DNA of 64,000 nt from Gnetum montanum (lineage: Eukaryota > Streptophyta > Gnetopsida > Gnetales > Gnetaceae): the NCBI GenBank assembly GCA_015680685.1, contig MNCI01009519.1, forward strand, positions 1,091,208 to 1,155,207. Reading direction: 5' to 3'. Of the stretch, positions 37,501 to 47,489 are shown one piece after another. Each line of letters starts with the position of its first letter. Position 1 is the first letter of the stretch. Both the position numbers and the translations under genes were made by a program. The notes beneath the pieces were generated by a model. The model saw only the letters and a list, made by a program, of their open reading frames with translations. It made no database searches and was not told the DNA's origin.

Positions 37501-38343
37501 TGTTTACCATTTTCAGCAGTTTTCTTTTTATTGAGTGAGCTTAGCATTGATGATTACCAATTTTCCATTATTGAGAAATGTATATTCCATACTAGTGGGC
37601 AATATTTTTAATTTGATTGGCTCTTGCTTAAACTCATTATGGATTTTCAACTTCCCCTAGTTGATATTTTCAATGTCAGGACTTGAAAGTTGGTGATGGA
37701 CTTGCTCTAATGTATCTCTGCTATCGATGTAAGTGTAAGTAAAGCTCTTAGCTGGTTCCATGCATATAGTTGAATTACTTTCTTGGTCAATTTTTAGCCA
37801 TTGGGTGCCTTCCTATCTTATGGCTGCTGCATACAGGCATATTTGTGTATCTATTACTTGTGCACACTGGTTGCATGTAGGTAGTGTTAAGCATTGTACA
37901 AACTAGGAATTCTACATGTAGTTTCACCCTATGTCAATGCATGAAACTTTCTTCTTCTAGATCTTTCCAAATGTATTTTTCTTTGATATTTCTAGGGAAA
38001 GATCACATATTCCTAGGCATGCATCAATTGTGCTTAGCCATGCTCTTCCCATAATGATTGGGAAGTCCCCCTTATAGTTGTTGACTTGAATCATTAGGAA
38101 ATTGGCTGGATATGACCATCCAAAAATAGTGGTAACAATGTCCTCAACTAGTCCTAATGGGACAATGATGGACTGGTCAACCAACTCTACATGAATGTTA
38201 CTCTTTTTTAATGGAGGTAGGTTCCAAGCTTTGTACATTTCTTGAGAGATTAGGTTAACACCAGAATCTGAATCTAAAAGTGCTTTACAAGGCTCATTTC
38301 CCCCAGTCTGTAAATAAATAAGAGGGCTTCCAGGATAAAACAA
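34575..38343 (-). pseudogene. Athila-like pol of copy C: protease-RT-RNase H-integrase
   Basis: The protease is open at 38343-37957 (128 residues) with LLDSDSGVNLI near its active site and IMGRAWLST at the end. RT lies at about 37450-36600; its catalytic box reads F-M-D-D near 36950-36940, followed by LNWKKCHLMVQEGIVLGHK. RNase H is at 36600-36120; the open part (36368-36150) has HMDHSAIQFL and ends V-T-D-H-L. Integrase is at about 36083-34971: 35639-35430 has VVDYFTKWVE, then FDNSTHF with the second catalytic Asp. The tail (35213-34971 and 34934-34575) has PYIIHETFSTGAM, the C-terminal domain motif. Stops and frameshifts occur throughout, but this is the best-preserved pol of the family here. 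Confidence 0.88.
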
Positions 38344-39060
38344 TTTCTAAGGAAGATGGCCAACTTTAATCCAATCGGTAATGGCATGAGTCACCATATG
38401 TATTGAGTGATGTCTTTGGTTCAAAGGAAGCTCCGAAGATTCGAATAATGGTGAGGCCTTTGGAGAATCAGTAGCTTGTGGTTGTAAGGAATTGGTTGAA
38501 CTATTGGTTCTAAAGAAAGGTCTCTTTTTTTGTGATTTTTTGAACCAATAGTAGGTTGAGGGTTGACAACCCTTGTAGCATTATGTTGCTACAGCTAGGC
38601 AGGGAGCTCAACCAGCATAGTTGGAGTAGGTGGTAATGGAGCTAAGGGTGGAAGAGGTGTAGTCGAATGAGAAGGATAGTATATTTATAGAACATCTCCC
38701 CTAGGAGAAGTACTTCTATAGTACTCATGGGTTTGGTAGTGAGGCTAAGAAGAGATGTGACTAATGGAGTCACATAAAGAGATCGGCTGTTGCATGTAGT
38801 ATTCGTATAGGTCAGGTTGAAAATAAGGATACTGTTGATGTGGTGGTGGCATTCCCCATGATTATGGGTGTTTCCACTGTTGATACTATTCATTTGGTTG
38901 TGGTGGAGATCAACTCAGATAATACATCAAGGATTGGTAGAACTGCCTTGGGTTACCTTGAAGATAAGATAACCTTCAAGGTGTTTGTTGTCTATTTAAT
39001 CATGGGTTTAGTGCATACACCCCAGACTCTTGTAGATGTGACACTATTGAGCAACATCCC
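38344..39060 (-). pseudogene. Gag-protease linker of copy C
   Basis: This decayed coding trace between gag and protease is rich in Pro, Gln, Tyr and Asn (for example the 38893-38642 stretch). It has no recognised domain. The corresponding region of copy B is 61600-62080. Confidence 0.4.
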
Positions 39061-40922
39061 TTAGGATGGTCATATTAGCATATCTCACATCTACTATCAT
39101 TGTCTATGTCTGAATCCACAACCTCTTCAATGATGACAACTTTTCTCTTATCCTTGTTATGTGCATATTCAGCTTCTTTCTTTTTCCTTCTCTCCCGATC
39201 ACTATACTTTCTAGACTCCTCTACTATTTTTAGAATGATTTGAAATTTATCATCTAAGGAGTTCCACATTTTATCTACCCTTGCTAATACTTCTGATGCA
39301 AATTTCTGAATGGGCAAATTTTTCCTATTCACCATCTCTTCAAGTGGAAACTCTTTTTCATCTTCACAAAATCTAACTTCCTTCGTTTAGAGGGAAGGAT
39401 CTCTATTGTATTCCTCCACACTTTCTATTTTCCTTAACTCACCTTCCTCTTTGGAAACTTACTCCAATAATTGTTTTACTTGATGGACTCTAAGCTTGGA
39501 TAATCTCCCTTGGGCATAAGTCCCAAGGATTCTTCGCATTTCATACCTAAGCCCATCTACGAGATGGCATAGTTGTTTCCTCTGCAAGCAATCATGGCTA
39601 GGGAAACTATGTAATAATGCATAATATTGGCCCATTGTAGCATCCAAAGGTTCATGTCCTCCTTGTTTCCATCCTTAGATTTGCTTATGTAGGTTGGACA
39701 CTTTGGAGTACGTTCGATACTTATCATTGAATAGCTCTAACATAGTACTTCATCAACAAATGGATTCTAGTTCTAAGGACTAGTACCAACTTTCTACTTC
39801 CTTGATCAATGTTCATGGAAACAACTTTAGTTTTTGCCACTCATTTTCTATATTTTGCAAGGCATGTGTTTCATAGAATGCTTGTAGATGATTTTGAGGA
39901 TCAGTGTTGTATCCTCCTTCAAATCGTGGGATACTGTTCATGTCTAATCTTTTGATCCTACTGTCCTTTTGGTGCTTTTTTGGGATCCTAATGACCTCAG
40001 TTATATCTAGCATACTTCGGGTAACGAGTAGGGGTTCATCATGATCATATTGTCTATGGCATGTTTAATGCTTATGTTGTTCCCTAGTCTCCCACCTTTT
40101 GTGGTGTGTTTCTCTAGAATGCCCTCATCCCCTTTTTTGACTGTTTTGTCTATGATCCCTATTTTTCCTACCATTATCCTCAAGGTCTTTTTCTTTGCGA
40201 TTGTGTTCAAATCCTAAAGGAGAGGGGGAAGGAGATGATGAAGATGAAGAGGAAGGAGGACTAGCACCATGATGGTGAATACTACCTTCTCTTCGGTGAT
40301 CATGGCCTCAATCATGGTTACGATCAGAATGTCCATCTTTGTCAAGCATTCATGTTCCTTTTTTGGACCCTTTATGTCCGTCGCTACCAGAATATGGGTC
40401 ATCGATAGTTGAGTGCAGATTATGATACACAACCCCTTGACCGAAGTCAATGGGAGAAACATCATTTTGTGGAAAACCTCTTGAGGCAGGTTCACCACCC
40501 TCATTTTCACTTAGGACATATAGGATGTCCTCAGACCACTTCCCCTTCATAGATTTATAATGTCTCTCCTGTTGCAGGTCACTCTAACATTGTGCCTTCA
40601 TGGATCGATAATCTCTCGAATCTTGTTCATGCACAATGTACTCCGATTATAAGTGCTGCATACCAATTCATGTGAAATCACGAAGAAGCATGTTTTGGAT
40701 TGAGCAATTGGGAGGTAACACTATGTTACCTTCTAAATTACACCAACGTAGTTGTTCATCCTAGTGGAGGATAAAGGTAAAGTCTGGTACATACTCGTTG
40801 GGATGAATGTATACAAAGCAAAACTATTAGGGTACTGGTAGATTATCCTATACACTTCACCTCCGATTGTTCATTGTGTTGGACCTAGGCAGTGAAGCAC
40901 TTTCGTAAGAAGAAGGAGACAT
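39061..40922 (-). pseudogene. Athila-like gag of copy C
   Basis: ATG at 40922 gives a Ser-rich start (MSPSSYESASLPR), matching the Ser-rich start of copy B at 63971. A Ser/acidic tract lies near 40260-40210. The capsid core is at about 39940-39700: SIPRFEGGYNTDPQNHLQAF, then ENEWQKLKLFP. It is followed by an open stretch (39647-39459) with LCHLVDGLRYEMRRIL. Near the end a Lys/Glu-rich segment (39335-39075) leads to CEIC and HPKGCC, a broken CCHC zinc knuckle that would bind RNA. Several frameshifts and stops are present. Confidence 0.78.
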
Positions 40923-41041
40923 GATTATGTATTCAGTGTGCAATACTCTTCTCTTTCCAATGATTGTGGGGTCACTAACCCTAAGGGTTCGTTCTAATGA
41001 TGGAAGGATTCCTAGGTTCTAATTAGCACACAAACAACAAA
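40923..41041 (-). other. Leader between primer site and gag, copy C
   Basis: This short untranslated stretch has no separate features. Confidence 0.6.
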
Positions 41042-41060
41042 GTCCTCGGCAATGGTGCAA
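41042..41060 (-). other. Primer-binding site of copy C
   Basis: Minus strand TTGCACCATTGCCGAGGAC, starting right at the LTR end. It matches about 15 of 19 positions of the Asp-type gypsy site TGGCGCCGTTGCCGGGGA with its flanking base. The differences are mostly G-to-A, at former CpG positions. Confidence 0.8.
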
Positions 41061-41937
41061 TGATGAGCAGCAAGGTACCCCTATGCTCAACCATAAGAAT
41101 ATGAGTGTTTACACGTGATCTAGTCAAACTCCAAGGACTAAGTGCTTATGCACCTTCATAGAACAAGGATGGGTTAGGTGATCGTTATCTTTCCAAGCTT
41201 ACTTGTATGGCACGATTGTATGGTTAAGTACACTGTAGGTATGTGATTTTTATGTTTTATGTTCCTAGTATTTAAAGGGGAGAAATGAAATAATTTAATA
41301 ACTAATTAACTATTCTCTATCTAGTTCTAACACTAGCATTCATTCCCACTTGCCAGACACATCCTAAACTAGTGTAACACTACTGGGATTACCAAACGTT
41401 AGTCGTTACTGGGTTACCAAGTGTTCCACGTATGTTCAAAGTGGTCGTACTAAGTGTGCTTACTTGTTGAAAATTAATAAGTCTATAAAAACAACAACAA
41501 TTAACTAATGAAAGTGTTAAATAACCATAAATAACATTAAATGCAATAAATAAGCTATTCNGAATAACCATAAATAACATTAAATGCAATAAATAAGCTA
41601 TTCTGAATGTTGTAAGGTTTATCACAAAGTTTGTCTTTATTTCTGGACACAAGGTGTGCTTAGGTACACAATGCTCAAATAAAGATTTGTTCACTTTATG
41701 ACTTCTACTATGGACACTCAAAAATAATTCTATCTTTGGAAAGGGAAAACTGCAAGAGTTTGGGTTAAGGGACTAAGAAAACTAACTATCTCCTCCAAAA
41801 CCAAGTGCACCCACCTCTTATTTATAGGTAATGAGATAGGTTCCAATATCGGATGTCCGATATTGCTTCGCAGGCTCTGATATTGCAGACCCAATATCAT
41901 GGATCCAATATCGCTGTCTCGATATCATGACTCATCA
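41061..41937 (-). repeat. 5' LTR of copy C
   Basis: It is bounded by TGATGAG (41061) and CTCATCA (41931-41937). It aligns throughout with the 3' LTR but has many substitutions. Its apparent length of 877 bp includes a 42-bp artefact around the N at 41561. The U3 has at least seven GATAT-containing motifs (41848-41927). Confidence 0.88.
41520..41603. other. Assembly join: 41-bp duplication around one N
   Basis: 41520-41560 is repeated at 41563-41603, with N at 41561. The third such pattern in the window; the copy C 3' LTR has this segment only once, so the duplication is not ancestral. Confidence 0.88.
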
Positions 41938-41942
41938 CAAGT
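41938..41942. repeat. Target-site duplication, right (CAAGT)
   Basis: Same five bases as 31933-31937, directly after the CTCATCA terminus. Confidence 0.9.
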
Positions 41943-43163
41943 GATACAAACTTTTGCGATATTTAGAAAGAATAAAATTATCCATTTATAGGAAACACTA
42001 AAAAATGAAAGGCATATCATAAGAAAAATGGTATTTTTTTCAAACATGGTAAAATTTGTCATTCCCAAATATGATTTTAGATTCAAGGTCTTGTAGGAAA
42101 ACCACAATAGTAATATGGTTGCACATATGGAGAAAATCAAGACTTTGAAGTTTATAAGAAAAAACTATTATGAAAGAATATTATGTTTATCAAAAGTTGA
42201 AAGGTAAGAAGGGTGTTGATGGTTATTATTTATCTTTGCTAATTTAAAATGCTCCTTGGAAATGTATTTTTTTAAGACTTTGTGGAATTCCAAAGTTAAA
42301 ATATGATTAAAATTCTATCCTTTTCGAGGTAGGTAGATTTACAAAGATGACATATTATATTCTATATAGAAGCAGTGATGTTTCTTATGTTGCTCATTTA
42401 TTCTTTCAACATGTTGTAAAATTTCATGACATTCCATTGAATATTATGAGTGATATGGACATTAGGATTACTAGTTATTTTTAGAGATCCCTTTTAAAAT
42501 TTTTGGGAACAAAGTTATCATTTTCTATAGTCTATCATCCTCCAATCAATGGACAAAATAATGTGTTAAATAGGTCATTGCTAAGATATTGAGAGGCTTA
42601 TCTAAATAATAGTCACAACAATAACAGACTATGTTGACTCATGCTAAATTATCCTATAATAAGGCTTTTTATACTAGTATTGGTAAGAGTCCTTTTGTTA
42701 CAAATTGTGATTTTTAACGAAAGATAGCACATGAATTAAGGAAATTTGATGATTATGCCTCTTTGACTTCTAATTTTGTTGAGTAAATGAAGCACTTACA
42801 TTAACAAGTCAAGTCTCAGTTGGATAAGAAAACCAAGAAAGTGATTTTCAAGGCTAATGAAGATAAGGGAAAACATAAATTCTAGATTGGTGATTATGTT
42901 TGGATTTATTTGAATAAAGAGAGGCAAAGGAATGAACATTTATATAAGCTCACATCTAAAAAACCTAGTCCATTGAGAATTAGGACCAAAATCAATCCTA
43001 ATGCCTATGAGATTGATTTGCCTAATGATCTTCCTATTTCTTATGTTTTTAATATTCTAGATTTGAGTTCATATCATGATAATGTTCTTGCATTAGATTT
43101 AGAGGATAGTGTTGAAGCCCTCAAGGATGTAATTGAAGGCCAAACTCCATTGAAGGCATAAAA
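41943..43163 (+). pseudogene. Chromovirus integrase, right half of the split pol
   Basis: The frame continues from 31932 across the copy C insertion (DTNFCDI), then HIIRKM and KFVIPKYDF of the zinc-finger region. Integrase core: RFTKMTYY at about 42328, then SSDVSYVAHLFFQHVVKFHD, MSDMDI with the second Asp, and VYHPPINGQ; the catalytic Glu region after it is decayed. An open 83-residue end (42910-43161) gives the SPLRIRTKINPNAYEIDLP and FNILDLSSY motifs of the chromovirus module that precedes a chromodomain. No chromodomain is recognisable. It is similar to 8953-9610. Confidence 0.8.
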
Positions 43164-44220
43164 GAAGTCAATTGTATTACAAGCAAGAGAGGCAATAAGA
43201 TGCATTAGTATGATGAAGGTCTTAAAAATGCGATATGGATTTATCAAAATGACTTGGATTTGTGAAGGCTTGATGCTATCCCAAGTACATTACCTAATTA
43301 AAATAAGTGTCTTTTGAAGGTTAAGGAAGATGATGAGGATATCAACCCATTCTTTAAGGTAATTGTCATCCTTAATGTGTCCTAGGAGTAGCAGCAGTTA
43401 CGTGTTTAAGTTTTGTTGTTTGCCTAAAATCATTTACATAGTTTTTCAAGTCTAGGTGTGACTCACAATCAACTCACGATATGTAAGGTGTAAGTAGTGC
43501 AAGCTGCAATCTACTGCTAGTAAGATGTTCACGAGTAATTTGTAATTCCCAAATGTCTAGGAGAGTTGTGAGGACCTAGAAGTTGCAGGAGATCACAATC
43601 TTAACGTTGTTGGTCGTAGTGGGTCGCATTCAATAGAGAAACAATATCTAAAATATTTAAGTTTTATCAATGTGATAGGATGCAAGTTGTAGTTCAATTG
43701 CAATATTGTTGTTGCAAGAAAGTTGCAAGTCATAGTCACTCATAGTCTCATTCAAAATTGATTTTTTTAAAAAAATAAAGCATGATTTTTGAGGAAGTTT
43801 AACAATCAAGGGGGACTAATGGATAGTTCCAAAAGGTATAAAAGGCTAAGGTTACTTAAGAAAAGATATATAATACTAGCCTAATGCCAAGTAAATGGTA
43901 ATTGTAACCAATAACATGCTTGAAAGAGTGAGAGATGTTCTTGAGTATTGTGAGTGATTAATCATTTATTAATGGTTTTACGTGTGCTATGAGAAAGTGT
44001 GATAATGTGATTGATTGCTTGTCTGTGTTTACTTCCTTTGTGTATTGTATTTTATTTCCTTTAAGTAATAATAAAGTTTGCAATTCCTTCTCTTTCCGTG
44101 ACGGTTTAGATGTTTGCAACTTGAAAGACTTGGATTGTGGATTCAAGGGACCTCTCAACAAAAACGAAAGGCATATTTTGACCATTGCACATCATTTCTA
44201 AAAAGCAAGAAAAAGTTGTA
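43164..44220 (+). repeat. Chromovirus 3' region and 3' LTR
   Basis: Non-coding sequence directly follows integrase. A TATAAAA box at about 43838-43844 and an AATAAA signal at about 44066-44072, about 230 bp apart, fit an LTR promoter and poly(A) site. Boundaries are unclear; an LTR of roughly 43330-44200 is my estimate, since no second copy is in the window to compare. Confidence 0.5.
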
Positions 44221-44834
44221 GAATTAACCGAAAATCCTAGACTCAAACTTGCTCTGACCAATGCCTAAAGGATATCAATGGCCCCACAAATCAACAATCT
44301 TTGGTTATTTTGTTTTGCATGGAAACTTTGTATTTACGGGACCTCTCCAGGAAAGACTCTCGAGGAAGGAAGCAAGTGCTTACCATGTGGTCTCCAGGAG
44401 TACAAGGAAAGTTTTCCGTCCGCGTATGGAATAGATGCAGAACAAGACTAACAACAATGCAGGGCCTCCCAAGGAAGGTTTCACATAAACCCAATATTAA
44501 CAAGGTGTAAAAAGCCTGGAGCATATGCATAGTGGGTACGGGGACGAAAGAGTTTGAACCAGGAAGCCAAAGCGCGGTCAAGTCAGGAGAAAGTGATTAC
44601 TGTTTACCCTTCGAACTTTCTAGTCGTCCAGGTGGGCATACGGAGTAGCCCCTTTTACCAGCAGAATTGATGGTTTTCGTTCATCTACAGGAAAGTTTGC
44701 TTGCACAAGATTGTTTCGCGTTACAGAATTCTTCAATTATTAGATACCCTTGCAACACTCCAACTACAAAACGCCAACGCAGGTTTATCATTTCATGTTT
44801 ACAGAGTGATGGAGCTAAGTAACCGAAAAGGCAA
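44221..44834 (+). other. MYB upstream region
   Basis: This is unique-looking sequence, richer in G+C and in CpG than the retroelement DNA on either side (for example 'ccgtccgcgtatgg', 'aaagcgcggtcaag'). No repeat or coding trace is seen. It probably holds the MYB promoter. Confidence 0.5.
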
Positions 44835-44842
44835 CTATAAAT
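44835..44842 (+). promoter_or_regulatory. Candidate TATA box of the MYB gene
   Basis: CTATAAAT lies 87 bases before the proposed start codon, a normal distance for a short plant 5' UTR. Confidence 0.5.
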
Positions 44843-44928
44843 TTGTTGTTGCAAGATTTGCGGGTTGCAAGCACAGGTAGAAAATAGATGCTATAGCTAG
44901 GGGGAGCTGGCGCTGCCACACAATCCCA

Positions 44929-47363
44929 ATGGTCTGCAAAAGCTGTTGCAAGAACAGCCGAAATGTCAGAAAAGGCAGATGGAGTCCGGAGGAGGACACG
45001 AAACTCATCAAACATATCACCACTCATGGCGTCAGCTGCTGGCCGATCGTGCCCGCCATTGCAGGCACTACTGTTGCTTCTTCATAAATATTGTTATGGA
45101 TGTGGGCTTTCCTATTAAGAATTTTCCAAGCGTTCTTCGTAATGATTTTTTACTGTTTGTTATAAATTTATGATCCAATTGCGAAACTAAATAGTTATTG
45201 TTTCGAAGTTCTTTAGATGCATTTTGGTTTGAAATGAGATTGCCTGGAAGAATAAGTTAGAAGAATTAGGTCTAGATAAAACATGAAATTAGATATTTTT
45301 TCCTTTCCTGAAGTTTTAGATCATCATTCTGGTTGCTCAACTCGAAAATTTTTATTAAGGAAGAACTCTGGTAAATTTCATCATAAATAGATGAAATAGA
45401 TTTAAGAAGACGAACAGCTAACACGAAGAATGAAGAGAGCTCATAAAATTAAGGTCAAATAAATGAAATGAGATTACAATCATGTTGATCACGAATTGCT
45501 GTGTTACTTTATACTCATTATTATTGTATTATTACAGGTCTGAATAGATGCGGCAAGAGCTGCAGGCTAAGATGGCTCAACTACTTAAGGCCGGGTCTGA
45601 AAACTCACAACTTGTCTTCCTCGGAGATCAAACTCATCGTTCACATGCATTCTCTTGTAGGCAACAGGTATCTCAGTCAACACAGCTTATTTACATTATT
45701 CCTATTCGGGCCATTAAATTTATCATTAGTTTTATCTGTATCATTCTATAACGTAAGATGTAATCAGCTAATCATAGACGGTCATTATCCGGAGTCCCTA
45801 GGGTTTTACGACAAACATACAAAAGCCTAAGCTTTTTAAGTAGCTGCAGAATTATGCTGGTGACTAAAATCTGTTGCAGTGCAACAGGAATAGCTAAACT
45901 TAATTCTGTCTCATAGCTGTTACTGATATCATTAGAAAAAAAAATCTTAAATTGAATTCAAATGCCCACCAGATTCATATGTTAATTATGATCATATGAA
46001 ATTTTGAATTCATTATGAACGCCACTGTGTTCATAAGGCACAAAGTTCACAACTGGATTATACGTTTAATCACCAAATTCAGATTTCTGTTACATTTCTT
46101 ATTAAAGCTGCTTCGGTCGACATGTTTGACTTACTGGAATGAGCGGTGATGACTCATGAGTACTAGTGTTTAAACAGTCCGAAAATACGTGGAGTCGCAA
46201 GATTCACAAATCAAATATCTGCCGTTCCCACGGGGTCTCCGCCTGTAAAAGTGGGCAAAATCACTCTCAAAACCATTGATTTCTTCTAAAAGCAGGTTTT
46301 AATCAAAGTTACTCGACTCTAATTAGGTTGGCACAAATTCTAATGCAGGGACTGATCATCGTGGGTTTGGAAAAAAAAAATACTGTTTGAGTAATTGAAA
46401 GGAGCTTATTTCTCAAATGTTAAGCCTATGTTTGTAACTGACTGCAGTCATTTAAAAAGGGATTAGAGTTTCCCTCAGCTTCCTGGGATGAGCTTTAAGT
46501 CAAACTTGTGGTGATGACCTTTTTTGTTAGAAAGGAAGAGGTTAAACTTTCCATCATGTACTGAAAAAGTAGTCTTTAAGAGACGGAACAAGAAATTCGT
46601 CCGTTTTTTGTTTATTTTCTTTTTCCCGTCACACTGGGCTTTGCCGAATGTGATCACCCTCCTGATAGAGCGGCGAAATGGTGTCTGTTAACAGATATAA
46701 CAAGAAAGTTTTGAGGTTTTGCCCGTTTCTTTAAGAATAAATTCAGTTTCAGACCTTCCTTCAGTTTATGTAGTTTGAAATTTTACTTGCAAATTAATAC
46801 TTAGAAATCAGATCGGAGCAGAACTTACAGTGGCAGTCTAGAAACGAGATCCAAGCAAAGTTCACCATTAGCAATAAAGTAGGTGGCAGCATCTTGATTT
46901 CTGAGGTCGGGCTTCCAGTCTGACTTGGCTTTCATTCTGCCATCGAATGTCATGCAGGTGGTGTGAGATAGCAAAGATGCTGCCAGGCAGAACAGACAAC
47001 TACATAAAAAACTTCTGGAATTCCCAGTTTGGAAGAAGAAGAAAACAAACTGTGAATAGTAGCACCGTTATGGATACCCCATTTCTGCAACAGCCTCCTC
47101 TTGCTGCTACAGCCAGGGCTTCTACCATTGATAATGCACATGCACCTGTGCCTGCTCATGATGAAGTTATTGAGAACACATGTTTGAATATGGAAATTCT
47201 AGATCCCCTGATTAATGGGCTATTTTCACCCATGACAGTTGACTTTGATTTGGATCTGGATCTGGTCAAGCTCATGCCGGCAGTGGAGCACACTTCCATC
47301 TGTTACAGCAGCAGCAGAGACCTATACAAGCCCTTAAACTGCACTCCAGCAATGCTTAATTAA
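44929..47363 (+). CDS. R2R3-MYB transcription factor, three exons
   Basis: Exons are 44929-45064, 45538-45667 and 46958-47363, giving 223 residues and a TAA stop. Exon 2 is 130 bp and introns fall at the two classic R2R3-MYB positions (after the second Trp of R2, and before the second Trp position of R3). R2 (residues 14-65) has Trp at 18, 38 and 58 with the standard 19-residue spacing and the [18 protein letters not shown] motif. R3 (66-115) has Leu71 instead of the usual first hydrophobic or Trp, then Trp90 and Trp109, with [15 protein letters not shown] as recognition helix. The rest is a short variable tail with an acidic FDLDLDL stretch, a possible activation segment. It should act in the nucleus, binding MYB-type promoter sites. 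Intron 1 begins GC, not GT (AG|GCACTA); intron 2 is GT-AG. The bHLH-binding motif is absent. The FWNS end of R3 is shared with secondary-wall MYBs (MYB46/83 type), but the subgroup is unproven. Confidence 0.82.
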
Positions 47364-47481
47364 CTATAGGAGCCCTAGTGAATAGCGTGTTTGAGAGGCT
47401 TGTGAATGCATGTTTCTTCCTAACGTTTTGGCTGTTTGATGGTAAGTTGCTAAATTGTTGAAATAAGCGAAATATAAATTG

Positions 47482-47487
47482 AATAAA
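47482..47487 (+). terminator. Candidate poly(A) signal of the MYB gene
   Basis: AATAAA lies about 120 bases after the stop codon, with an ATTTTCTTTATT stretch just downstream. Confidence 0.5.
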
Positions 47488-47489
47488 CA

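Larger units (their letters stand above)
31938..41937 (-). mobile_element. Complete Athila-like LTR retrotransposon, copy C
   Basis: This 10.0-kb element is read on the minus strand. It has a 5' LTR (41937-41061), an Asp-type primer site, gag, protease, RT, RNase H, integrase, a shortened 3' non-coding region and a 3' LTR (32781-31938). Its ends are TGATGAG and CTCATCA, flanked by CAAGT on both sides. The two LTRs differ at many positions, so insertion is old. Unlike copies A and B it lacks the downstream ORF: 33540 to 32980 joins sequences that in copy B lie about 3.8 kb apart. Coding regions carry many stops, so it is dead, but its structure is intact enough to define the family. Confidence 0.9.

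Noticed and set aside
44815-45173. Overlapping open frames on both strands at MYB exon 1
   Set aside because: Shadows of exon 1; only the frame with the R2 Trp spacing and correct intron phase is coding.
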